Made by a program: the position numbers and the translations under genes
In this document: positions 8,414 through 15,797 of the stretch, in pieces
How positions within the stretch are numbered: position 1 is the stretch's first letter
How the letters are laid out: each line of letters opens with the position of its first letter
The notes under the pieces: generated by a model
What the model was told of the DNA's origin: nothing
Databases searched by the model: none
The model's input: the letters and a program-made list of their open reading frames with translations, nothing else
DNA from: CAZDQL01 sp964507325
GTDB lineage: Bacteria; Planctomycetota; UBA1135; GCA-002686595
Length of the DNA stretch: 28,734 nucleotides
Assembly: GCA_964507325.1 (NCBI GenBank)
Contig: CAZDQL010000084.1
Coordinates: 1 to 28,734 of the forward strand
Direction: 5' to 3'

Positions 8414-8827
8414 ATGACCGCCCCCCTTCGAATCGTCTTCCCCCAGGACTCCGCCTCCTCCGCCCCGACGGCGGCTCAACCCGGCGTCGAGGGGACCGCG
8501 GCGGACTCACAGGAACCCGGCCAGGAGGAGCAGAAGCCGCCGGGCCTGTTCGGGATGATGCTGCCCTTCATCCTGATCTTCGTGGTCTTCTGGGTGCTCC
8601 TGATCGGTCCCGACCGCAAGAACCGCAAGCGTCGCGCGGCGATGATCGCCCAGTTGAAGAAGGGGGACGACGTGCTGACCACCGGCGGCATCTTCGGCCG
8701 CGTCACGACGGTGGAGGAGGAGCGCGTCACCGTACAGATCGCGGACGGGGTGCGCGTCAAGATGAGCCGCGCGGCGATCCAGGCGGTGCTGGGTGCGGAC
8801 GAGCCGGAGCGGACGCGCAAGGGCTGA
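8414..8827 (+). CDS. yajC: Preprotein translocase accessory subunit YajC
   Basis: A 137-residue protein. One transmembrane helix (LPFILIFVVFWVLLIGPDRK, ~52-71) is followed by the conserved YajC core KNRKRRAAMIAQLKKGDDVL, TTGGIFGRV and VQIADGVRVKMSRAAI. YajC joins SecDF at the Sec translocon in the inner membrane. The N-terminal ~45 residues before the helix are longer than in the E. coli protein and rich in Ala, Ser, Pro and Gln; long N-tails are common in this group. The ATG at 8414 is preceded by a weak GGAGC. secD and secF, the usual neighbours, are not here; yraN follows 22 bp downstream. Confidence 0.93.
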   Translation: MTAPLRIVFPQDSASSAPTAAQPGVEGTAADSQEPGQEEQKPPGLFGMMLPFILIFVVFWVLLIGPDRKNRKRRAAMIAQLKKGDDVLTTGGIFGRVTTVEEERVTVQIADGVRVKMSRAAIQAVLGADEPERTRKG

Positions 8828-8849
8828 ATCCGCGGGCGGCCCGGGGGCG

Positions 8850-9287
8850 ATGAAGCCCCGGGCACTCTTCGTCGCCTGGGCTCCGCGGCTGGCGTTGCGC
8901 GTGCTCGACCTGGATCGCGGCGAGCTGGGCCTCGCCGGGGAAGCGCTCGCCGCCAGATTCCTGCGGCGCCGGGGGTGGCGGTTGCTGGGGCGGCGGGTGG
9001 CGACGCCCTGCGCGGAGGTCGATCTGGTGGCGGTCGATCGCGGCGAGCTGGTCTGCGTCGAGGTGAAGACGGGACGACGACCGCAGGGCGTCCAACGGCC
9101 CTTCGCCGGTCGCTGGCGCCCCGGCATGAGCCTCGGTCCCCGGCAGATCGCCCGCTTGCGACGGGCCGGGATCTGGCTGGCGTGGCGGGTGGAGGGGAGG
9201 CGGCTGAGGGGAGGGAGAGTCGACCTGGTGGAGGTGGAGGTCGGGGCCGCGGGGAAGCAGGTGGCCGTGGCTCACACCCTGCGGTGA
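8850..9287 (+). CDS. yraN: UPF0102 (YraN) family endonuclease-like protein
   Basis: A 145-residue protein. The YraN/UPF0102 signature is visible: GLAGEALAARFLRRRGWRLL near residue 27, then CAEVDLVAVDRGELVCVEVK, which supplies the E-D-ExK residues of the restriction-endonuclease-like fold. Members are small DNA-binding or Holliday-junction-resolvase-like proteins of uncertain role. The ATG at 8850 lies in GGGGGCGATG; weak ribosome site. Relative to typical members it has an extended N-terminus (~25 residues) and an insertion around RPQGVQRPFAGRWRPG. It is close enough to yajC for co-transcription. Confidence 0.85.
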   Translation: MKPRALFVAWAPRLALRVLDLDRGELGLAGEALAARFLRRRGWRLLGRRVATPCAEVDLVAVDRGELVCVEVKTGRRPQGVQRPFAGRWRPGMSLGPRQIARLRRAGIWLAWRVEGRRLRGGRVDLVEVEVGAAGKQVAVAHTLR

Positions 9288-9302
9288 GCGGGCACTCCCC
9301 AG

Positions 9303-10472
9303 CTACGCCGCTCCAGGCTCTCCCCGGGCAGACTGGCCTTCAGGTTGGGAAGCGGGTGCTGTCGACTCGTCGGCGAGCTCGGCGCTGATCTCCTGCAATC
9401 TGTCGAGGCTCTTCTCGAAGGCGCCGGGCACTTGCGGGTCGAACTGTGTTCCGACTCCACCCTGGATGGTGGACACGGCGTCCTCGTGGGAGAAGACCTT
9501 CTTGTAGGGGCGCCTCGACAACAGGGCGTCGTATACGTCCGCAATGCTCACGATGCGTGCCTCGATCGGGATCTCCTCTGCGGCCCGACCGTCTGGATAG
9601 CCGTCTCCATCCCACCGCTCGTGATGACTCCGGGCGATGTTGGCCCCCATCGTGGCGAGGTGGCTCTCTCCGAAGGGGCACGGCATGGATGGATTGACCA
9701 CTCCCGGAAGCGCGCGCACCAAGGGAAACGTAAACCGCCCTTGGAGGATATCCGCACCGATGACGGTGTGGGTCTTCATGACAGACCACTCCTCCGCCGT
9801 CAGCTTCCCAGGCTTCAGGAGAATGCTGTCTGGAATGCCGATCTTGCCCAGGTCGTGCAGCGGGGCGGTCAGCAGGATCCCCTCCGAGAACTGCTTGTCG
9901 CTCCCTACCGTTTCCGCCAGCTCATAGGCATAGCAGCCCACGCGCATCACGTGGTTGCCAGTGTCGCAATCCCGGAACTCGCCCGCCCTTCCCAGTCTCC
10001 ACACCAACTCCACTCGCGACCGCTCGAGCTCGGCCGTCCGCTCGCGCACGCGCTGCTCCAGCAGCGCGTTGTCGCTCTTGATCCGATCCTGATACTCCTT
10101 CAAGCGCAGCGCGCTATCGAGGCGCGCCACGAGCTCCTCGGCATCGACGGGCTTCCTGAGCAGATCCGTTGCACCGGCATCCAGCGCCCGGCGCTTGAGA
10201 TCGTGGTCGTCCTTGCCCGTGAGGATCACAATCGGCAGATCGGATGTCTCCGGCTGGCTCCGTAGCTGAGAGAGCAGATCGAAGCCATCCCTGCCAGGCA
10301 TGCAGAGGTCGGAGACGAGGGCGTCACAACTGACTTCGGACAAGGTGGCCAGGGCCGCATCCACGGAAGTGGCGCAATGCATCTCCCACTTCCTCCTCAG
10401 CCGCCGGAGCATACGTCTCAACGCATCGAGCACGTGTTCTTCGTCATCTACGAACAGGACGCGTTTCTTCAC
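9303..10472 (-). CDS. Response regulator with intact HD-GYP c-di-GMP phosphodiesterase domain
   Basis: A 389-residue RpfG-like protein. The receiver domain (1-~122) has the acidic pocket DDE (9-11), phospho-acceptor D55 in LVSDLCMPG and Lys107 in RKPVD. A helical linker (~125-155) leads to an HD-GYP domain with HDLGKIGIPD (H206, D207) and HHERWDGDGYPDG (GYP at 291-293), plus the GTQFDPQV terminal motif. HD-GYP enzymes hydrolyse c-di-GMP to GMP or pGpG. The stretch between HTVIGADIL and IARSHHE is longer than usual, with a Pro-rich insertion of about 15-20 residues. The start is a GTG at 10472, 15 bp after the preceding gene. It is the last gene of the NO-sensor operon and its likely enzymatic output. 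Confidence 0.92.
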   Translation of the reverse strand: MKKRVLFVDDEEHVLDALRRMLRRLRRKWEMHCATSVDAALATLSEVSCDALVSDLCMPGRDGFDLLSQLRSQPETSDLPIVILTGKDDHDLKRRALDAGATDLLRKPVDAEELVARLDSALRLKEYQDRIKSDNALLEQRVRERTAELERSRVELVWRLGRAGEFRDCDTGNHVMRVGCYAYELAETVGSDKQFSEGILLTAPLHDLGKIGIPDSILLKPGKLTAEEWSVMKTHTVIGADILQGRFTFPLVRALPGVVNPSMPCPFGESHLATMGANIARSHHERWDGDGYPDGRAAEEIPIEARIVSIADVYDALLSRRPYKKVFSHEDAVSTIQGGVGTQFDPQVPGAFEKSLDRLQEISAELADESTAPASQPEGQSARGEPGAA

Positions 10473-10487
10473 GGCTGCAGCGCGAGT

Positions 10488-11717
10488 CTAGGCGACTCGG
10501 CCCCCCATTGCGCCACCGTGTGGAGCAGACACGCGCACTCGAATCGCCTGCGAGAGCCGACCGAGCTCCCCGTAGCTTTGAAGCCGCGCCAGCATGCCCG
10601 GTGTGATCCGGTTGCCCTTCCCGACGATCTTGAGGCCGCTGTCCGTGGCGACATCCTGGTCGAGCACCATTCCCACCCGCAGCGCGGTGACCGGGACCGT
10701 GCGCACGACCGTACCCTCGGCCAGGAGCCGCACTCCCGCCAGCGCCTGCAGCAGACGGGGATCATACGCGCCCTCGCGCTCCTTCATCGTTCGCAGGACG
10801 TCGACACGTGGGGCGCCCAGGGATGACAGCTCGTCGAAGTCCAGCGCGGCGGCGAGCACCTGGGCAGAGAGGGCCGTATCGTCATCCAGGTCCGTGGAAG
10901 CCGCCTCCGCGTGCGTGAGCCGCTGCTGGGCGACGATCTCGGCCACCCGCTCCAGCCTGGGGATCTTCCCCAAGAGGTCCTTGGCCACCTGGGGATGCTT
11001 CTCCAGAACCTGCTCGTACTCCTCTGAGAGAGACTCCCCCCTGACCAGTCTCTCGATGACATCGGGCGGGACCGAGATGAAACCGATCTGCGAGAGGAGA
11101 GCGGCTGTCTCGTGTTCCCAGCCGCAACGCAGCCCGATCCTCTCGACGACCTGCTTCACGATCGAGCGTACGCGCGACGCCCGGCCGAACGCCTCGGGGT
11201 TCGACAAGGCCAGCACGTCGGCCAGGACCTCGATGCTCCCCCGCACCGTCTGCTCCAGCAGCACCTGCTCGGCCTGCCGCAGCCGGTACTGCTCCAGCGC
11301 AGCCTCGAGACAGGCCTTGAACGTCTTCTGGTCGCACGGCTTGGACAAGAACTGGAAGATGTGGCCCTCGTTGACCGCATCGATCGCCGACTGCATGTCG
11401 GTGTTGCCCGTCAGCATCACGCGGACCGTGTTGGGAGACCTGTCGCAGACAGCTCTCAGGAACTCGGCCCCGTTCATCTTCGGCATGGTGTAGTCCGAGA
11501 CGACCACCGCGAACGGACCCTTGTCCTCCAGCAGCTGCAGGCCTTCCTCCGCACCTTGCGCGGTCACCAAGTCGAAGAACCTCCCGTGGGCGCGGCGCAA
11601 GGCGTCGAGAATCGCGCGCTCGTCATCCACGATGAGGATGCGCTCAATGCTGCGGTTCGCTTTCATGTTCGTCTCGGGATTGGTGGTGCCATCGGATGAG
11701 GAGGTGCCCTGGGTCAC
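10488..11717 (-). CDS. Response regulator with degenerate, probably inactive HD-GYP domain
   Basis: A 409-residue protein. The receiver domain is complete: DDE (31-33), D75 in VVSDYTMPKMNG, Lys126 in LSKPCD. The C-terminal part aligns in layout with HD-GYP proteins, but the HDxGK motif is replaced by LLSQIGFISVPPD (Ser209-Gln210), and no HHE or GYP motif follows. It should not hydrolyse c-di-GMP; a binding, dimerisation or signalling role is more likely. It ends with a domain containing VTALRVGMVLDQDV and GNRITPGMLARL, as in other degenerate RpfG-like regulators. The GTG at 11717 overlaps the upstream stop as GTGA; an ATG 17 codons later (11666) is the alternative start. Confidence 0.88.
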   Translation of the reverse strand: MTQGTSSSDGTTNPETNMKANRSIERILIVDDERAILDALRRAHGRFFDLVTAQGAEEGLQLLEDKGPFAVVVSDYTMPKMNGAEFLRAVCDRSPNTVRVMLTGNTDMQSAIDAVNEGHIFQFLSKPCDQKTFKACLEAALEQYRLRQAEQVLLEQTVRGSIEVLADVLALSNPEAFGRASRVRSIVKQVVERIGLRCGWEHETAALLSQIGFISVPPDVIERLVRGESLSEEYEQVLEKHPQVAKDLLGKIPRLERVAEIVAQQRLTHAEAASTDLDDDTALSAQVLAAALDFDELSSLGAPRVDVLRTMKEREGAYDPRLLQALAGVRLLAEGTVVRTVPVTALRVGMVLDQDVATDSGLKIVGKGNRITPGMLARLQSYGELGRLSQAIRVRVSAPHGGAMGGRVA

Positions 11718-13111
11718 GCTGCCTCCGCGGTTGCTTCACATGAGGCCAGTTCACGCCAGGCCGGCAGCTGCTCAGAGACCCCAACAGCCTCGAGATACTC
11801 GAGATCCAGCTCCGCCTGTGCCCCCTGCGCCTGTGGATCCCCCGCCACTGCTTCCCGAGACAGCGCATCGGCGACATGCACCGCGCCCACCACATCGAAT
11901 CCGCTGTGCTCGACGCGCCCCGGGTAATGATGATTCGCAACAGCCTCGACGATGGGGTACGGCATGCCCCACAGATCGAGCAGATAGGCCCCTATCTCGG
12001 CGTGTGTGATGCCCAACACCTCTACCTCTCCGAGCAGCGGGCCACTCGCCCGCGCGGCGGCGGCACGGCATGCTTCGGCGTAGACCTCGGGCAGGTTCGC
12101 GGCCAGGACCAGTTTGCCGATGTCATGCAGGATCCCCGCGAGGAATGCGGCGTCGCCGTCCCCGCGGTCGGGAACGAGCTGCCGAGCGATACGCGCCGTC
12201 AGCAGCGAGTGCTGTTGCTCTTGCTCGATCGCAAAACCCGCCGGAAGTTGCTTGCCCTCGAAGGTGCGGAACACCTCTGTGCTCAGTGTGATGTTCCGTA
12301 TCATGTTCAACCCGAGATGGGTCGTCGCCTGGCGCAGACTCGAGATGCTCTGACTGGCTCCGAAGAAGCTGGAGTTCACCAGTTGCAGGATCTTCGCCGC
12401 GATCGCTGGATCTTGCTCGACGATCTTCGCGACGTCCTCGAAGTCGACTTCGGGGTCCGCCAGAGCTGCGACCAGCCGATTGTAGATCTTCGGCACGGGC
12501 GGAAGCCCCTCGAGCGAGCCGAGCGTGCTCCGCAGGTCCACCCCCTCCAGGAGCGCCTGCAAGTTGCAGGCTCGACTGACGACCTCGTGGATGGTGGCCG
12601 CCTCGCACGGCTTGGTGAGGAACTGATGCGCGACTGGGATTGCACGCAGGGCAGCTTCCAGCTCCGTGTGTCCTGACAGGACGATGCGCACGATGCTGGG
12701 GTGGGCCTTCTGCACATGCGCCAGCAGGGCAGCACCGTCCATCCCCGGCATGCGCATGTCGGTGACGAGGACGTCGAACTCGTCCCGGGCCAGCACCTCA
12801 CACGCCTCCTCGCCGCCCGGAACGAACGTCATGTCCCATTCCTTGCGCCGCCCCCGAAGCATGTCGCCCAGCTCGTTGATCGTGATGATGCCATCCACTG
12901 CGCTGTGGACGATCTCCTCCTTCTCCCGCAGCGACCGTCGTGCTGCATCGAGCACGAGATTGCAGCTCATCTCGAGCTGCTGAACGACGACGTCGTCGCT
13001 GTCGGTCCGTACGGTGACTTCGAAGTCTCCCCCGATCACCCTGCACAGCTGGTTGATCACCGCTGCGACGCTGTCGCGGAGACGCTCGTAGTCTGCAGCA
13101 CTGGTGCTCAT
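11714..13111 (-). CDS. HDOD-domain response regulator with a chimeric N-terminus
   Basis: A 465-residue protein. Residues ~196-400 are an HDOD domain (LPPVPKIYNRLVAAL, QDPAIAAKILQLVNSSFFG, AFLAGILHDIGKLVLA), a non-enzymatic HD-like module in signalling proteins. Residues ~81-185 match a receiver domain from its first helix on (DMLRGRRKEWDMTFV, D118 in LVTDMRMPGMDG, K167 in LTKPCE), but the first strand with the acidic DD pocket is absent. Residues 1-80 instead look like the front of a PAS-containing histidine kinase, ending EIVHSAVDGIITINE, a PAS-domain opening. The junction is near residue 80 (about position 12872). Without the DD pocket, Mg-dependent phosphorylation should fail. The start overlaps the HNOB stop (TGATG). 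Either a real fusion by deletion or an assembly collapse. Confidence 0.88.
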   Translation of the reverse strand: MSTSAADYERLRDSVAAVINQLCRVIGGDFEVTVRTDSDDVVVQQLEMSCNLVLDAARRSLREKEEIVHSAVDGIITINELGDMLRGRRKEWDMTFVPGGEEACEVLARDEFDVLVTDMRMPGMDGAALLAHVQKAHPSIVRIVLSGHTELEAALRAIPVAHQFLTKPCEAATIHEVVSRACNLQALLEGVDLRSTLGSLEGLPPVPKIYNRLVAALADPEVDFEDVAKIVEQDPAIAAKILQLVNSSFFGASQSISSLRQATTHLGLNMIRNITLSTEVFRTFEGKQLPAGFAIEQEQQHSLLTARIARQLVPDRGDGDAAFLAGILHDIGKLVLAANLPEVYAEACRAAAARASGPLLGEVEVLGITHAEIGAYLLDLWGMPYPIVEAVANHHYPGRVEHSGFDVVGAVHVADALSREAVAGDPQAQGAQAELDLEYLEAVGVSEQLPAWRELASCEATAEAA

Positions 13112-13677
13112 CACTTCCCGCTCTCCTGAGGCCAGAGGATGCGGTACTGGCATTCGTCCGCTCCCTGCTGCGAGCAGGCGATCTCCTGGACCTCCGCTTC
13201 CTCCCCGTAGTGCTCGAGAATCCCCTGGGCCAACTCCCGGCAAAGCCCGCAGAGCGCATTCGCCGAGCGGTAGGTCAGGATGAGTTCACCGGGGAGTGCG
13301 CTGATCGAGAACTTGTCCTCGATCGCGGCACGTTGCGAAGCATCTTCGATCCCCGAGGAGAGCGCGTTGTGGAAGATGGGAACCTGGGTGAGGAACGCAT
13401 AGGCGCCCTCGGCCATCTCGAACCAGGTGGGCCACCTGGTGACTGCGTCCTTTATGAAGTGCTCGGAGAAAGCCGCCTCCGCCGCACTCTGGGACATCCC
13501 CAGCTCCGCGCAGGTGGCTTCCAGGAGGGCGAGACACTCCTCATCGGGATAGGCGTCCCCGAGGCGGTACTTCCGGCCCTCGGGAATTCCTGCGCGCTCT
13601 TTGACCGCTGTGACCTGGTGTGCTCCCCCCCGTGCTTCGACGAGATCGAGTAGGACGTGGGGTATCAGCCCTAGCAT
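13111..13677 (-). CDS. Haem NO-binding (HNOB/H-NOX-like) sensor protein
   Basis: A 188-residue protein of the length and pattern of H-NOX/HNOB domains, which bind haem and sense NO or O2. It begins directly with the family's MLGLIPHVLLDLVE and ends CQYRILW. His103 (PIFHNAL) falls where the proximal haem-ligating His lies in H-NOX proteins. The usual YxSxR haem-propionate motif appears as YRSAN (136-140): Tyr and Ser are kept, Arg is Asn. Haem binding is therefore likely but possibly weakened. AGGAG lies 8 bases before the ATG at 13677. It is the first gene of the operon; H-NOX proteins usually control an adjacent kinase or cyclase, here apparently the fused regulator downstream. Confidence 0.88.
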   Translation of the reverse strand: MLGLIPHVLLDLVEARGGAHQVTAVKERAGIPEGRKYRLGDAYPDEECLALLEATCAELGMSQSAAEAAFSEHFIKDAVTRWPTWFEMAEGAYAFLTQVPIFHNALSSGIEDASQRAAIEDKFSISALPGELILTYRSANALCGLCRELAQGILEHYGEEAEVQEIACSQQGADECQYRILWPQESGK

Positions 13678-13711
13678 TGCTGCTCTCCTGAGATTGGGGG
13701 GGCGGTTCGAG

Positions 13712-13730
13712 GTGCTCTTGGAGTGCTCTT
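13712..13730. promoter_or_regulatory. Direct repeat upstream of HNOB, candidate operator
   Basis: GTGCTCTT occurs at 13712-13719 and again at 13723-13730, 11 bp apart, one helical turn. The pair lies 35-53 bases upstream of the HNOB start. A regulator site is inferred from spacing only. Confidence 0.3.
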
Positions 13731-13887
13731 GTGAGCTGGAGATCTCCTGTTGAGTGGATCGGGGTCCTGTGGGACGGGTGCTCCCGTTGGCAAGCGTTCA
13801 GGGCCGTCTTCGGCGGCAGGCGAGGGAGGCTTGAGGAGTACGAGAAACGCCTACGCCCGAGTTGCACGCGTGGGAACACGGCTCGCG

Positions 13888-13918
13888 ATTCTTAGGGAAT
13901 CTAGTAGTTCGCAAAGTG
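13888..13918 (-). promoter_or_regulatory. Weak candidate promoter for the NO-sensor operon
   Basis: This AT-richer patch in the 482-bp divergent region reads on the minus strand TTTGCG, then TAGATT and TAAGAAT. A GATTC/GAATC inverted repeat (13887-13901) overlaps it. If used, the leader is about 200 bases. The remainder of 13678-14159 is GC-rich with pyrimidine tracts; I see no gene in it. Confidence 0.25.
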
Positions 13919-14052
13919 TCGGATCGCCGCGCCCACGCGCGTCGGCTCCCGATCCCCCCGGCAGGCGTCTGCCTCGGCCGCTGGGTCCACTGCCCTCCCC
14001 AAACCCCTTCGGGCTGCCTCCCGGCACCCGTGAACCCCGCCCCGCCGCCCCC

Positions 14053-14058
14053 TACAAT
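14053..14058 (+). promoter_or_regulatory. Candidate -10 box for the sugar transferase
   Basis: TACAAT matches the TATAAT consensus at five of six positions and is the best such hexamer in the region. It would give a leader of about 95 bases, including a long pyrimidine-rich stretch. No clear -35 is seen. Confidence 0.35.
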
Positions 14059-14159
14059 CCCTCCTCTCCCTCCCCCCTCGGTTCACCCTCTCCCACCACC
14101 AGACCGATAGATAGAGGCCCCTCGCGCCGTCCCGCCGGCTCGGCGGCGGCGCCCCGGCC

Positions 14160-15797
14160 ATGCTGCGCGTCCTCCAGCACTACCTGCCCGTTCGCACGGC
14201 ACTGCTCTTCTTCGGTGAGACGGTGCTGTTGACCGTGGTGGTCACCGCGGGGATGAGCCAGCACCTCTGGGAGCTCCTGGCGGGGCTGAAGGGGTCCAAC
14301 TACCGCGAGCTCAACCAAGCCCTGACGCGCCTGGGAGTGGATGCCGAGGGAGCCTTCTGGGTCTGCGCCGTCTCGGCGCTGGGGGTGGCGCTGATCGCCC
14401 AGGTGGCGATCGGCTTCAACGGGCTCTACGAGTTCACGGTCTCGAGCTCCCGCTACCAACGAGCGGCGCGCTTCGTCGAGTCCGCCGGCGCGGGAATCGC
14501 CATGGTGCTGATTCCCGTTGGTCTGTGCCACTTCTGGGAGCTGGAGCGGGTGTTGGCCTTCCCGGGGCTCTCCTTCTCCCAGAAGCTCCAGACCCTGGTC
14601 GCCACCCTGGCGGCCGGTTTCGGGGTCCTCTACCTGTGGCGCATCTTCTTCCACTGGTTCATCCACAGGATGGACCTGGACCAGCGCCTCCTGGTGCTCG
14701 GCTCCCGCGGACCCGCCCACGAGCTGACCAACCAGATCCTGGAGCACCCCGAAGCCGGCTTCCAGGTGGTCGCTCTGGTGCCGGAGCCCGCGGTTCCCAC
14801 CGTGGGGAGGCGCGCGGAGGATCGCGCGCAGGACGTGTTCGACAGGCGTGCCGAAGGCCCCGAGCGCATCGTCTCCCCCGAGCACGCCGAGACGGAGGCC
14901 AGCCGCGCCCTGGTGCTCGAGGGGATCACCCTCACCACCCGCGCCAACCGCGGCGCTGCGATGGCCCCCACCAGCGGGACGCGCCAGGAGGACCTCTTGG
15001 CCTTGGCCCGCCGCCTGCACGTCGACCTCCTGGTGGTGGCCCTCGAGGACCGCCGCAGGACCCTGCCGATCGAGGAGCTGTTGCACTGCCGCCTGGCCGG
15101 GTTCGGCGTGCGCGAGCGGGAGGAGATCTTCGAGCAGGTCACCGGGCGCATCGCGGTGGCGGCGATGCGGCCCTCCTACCTGATCTTCAACGAGGGCTTC
15201 AGGCGCCACCCTTGGGCCGAGCTGGCCAAGCGGGTGGTCGACGTCACCTTCTCCCTCTTGATCCTGGCCCTGACCTGGCCCTTCATGCTCTTGACGGCGC
15301 TGGCGGTCAAGCTCGAATCGAAGGGGCCGGCGCTCTTCACCCAGGAGCGCGTCGGTCGCGACGGCCAGCACTTCACCCTGAGGAAGTTCCGCTCGATGCG
15401 CGCCGACGCCGAGGTGGCCACTGGACCGGTGTGGTCGAGCGAGGACGACCCGCGCATCACCCGCGTGGGGCGTTTCATCCGCAGGACGCGTCTCGACGAG
15501 CTACCCCAACTCCTGAACGTCCTCGGCGGCAGCATGTCCCTGGTCGGCCCGCGCCCCGAACGCGGTCACTTCGTCGACGACCTGGCCGCGCGCATCCCCT
15601 ACTACCACCAGCGGCACATCGTGAAACCGGGCCTGACCGGCTGGGCGCAGATCAACTACCCCTACGGGAACACCGAGGAGGACGCCTTGCACAAGCTGCA
15701 GTACGACCTCTTCTACATCAAGAACCACAGCGTCCTGTTCGACCTCTCGATCCTCTTCAGCACCATCAAGACGGTGGTGCTGCGTCAGGGGACTTGA
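14160..15797 (+). CDS. Polyprenyl-phosphate sugar-1-phosphate transferase (EpsH-associated/PEP-CTERM type)
   Basis: A 545-residue membrane protein that should transfer a sugar-1-phosphate to undecaprenyl phosphate as the first step of exopolysaccharide synthesis. Four hydrophobic segments fill residues ~10-170. A nucleotide-binding-like domain follows (LLVLGSRGPAHELTNQIL). MRPSYLIFNEGF near 340 is the hallmark of the PEP-CTERM-associated subgroup. The catalytic bacterial sugar transferase domain covers ~355-545 (LAKRVVDVTFSLLIL, FTLRKFRSM, TRLDELPQLLNVLGGSMSLV, GPRPE, KPGLTGWAQI). Around residues 205-265 there is an Arg/Glu/Ala-rich insertion (RRAEDRAQDVFDRRAEGPE) not typical of the family. 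The 3' end overlaps the convergent pqiA-like gene by 13 bp. Being divergent from a c-di-GMP signalling operon fits exopolysaccharide control, but this is inferred. Confidence 0.9.
   Translation: MLRVLQHYLPVRTALLFFGETVLLTVVVTAGMSQHLWELLAGLKGSNYRELNQALTRLGVDAEGAFWVCAVSALGVALIAQVAIGFNGLYEFTVSSSRYQRAARFVESAGAGIAMVLIPVGLCHFWELERVLAFPGLSFSQKLQTLVATLAAGFGVLYLWRIFFHWFIHRMDLDQRLLVLGSRGPAHELTNQILEHPEAGFQVVALVPEPAVPTVGRRAEDRAQDVFDRRAEGPERIVSPEHAETEASRALVLEGITLTTRANRGAAMAPTSGTRQEDLLALARRLHVDLLVVALEDRRRTLPIEELLHCRLAGFGVREREEIFEQVTGRIAVAAMRPSYLIFNEGFRRHPWAELAKRVVDVTFSLLILALTWPFMLLTALAVKLESKGPALFTQERVGRDGQHFTLRKFRSMRADAEVATGPVWSSEDDPRITRVGRFIRRTRLDELPQLLNVLGGSMSLVGPRPERGHFVDDLAARIPYYHQRHIVKPGLTGWAQINYPYGNTEEDALHKLQYDLFYIKNHSVLFDLSILFSTIKTVVLRQGT

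Noticed and set aside
13750..14232. A 160-codon plus-strand frame across the HNOB/sugar transferase intergenic region
   Set aside because: Ser/Pro/Arg-rich, runs into the sugar transferase start in another frame, and has no ribosome site.
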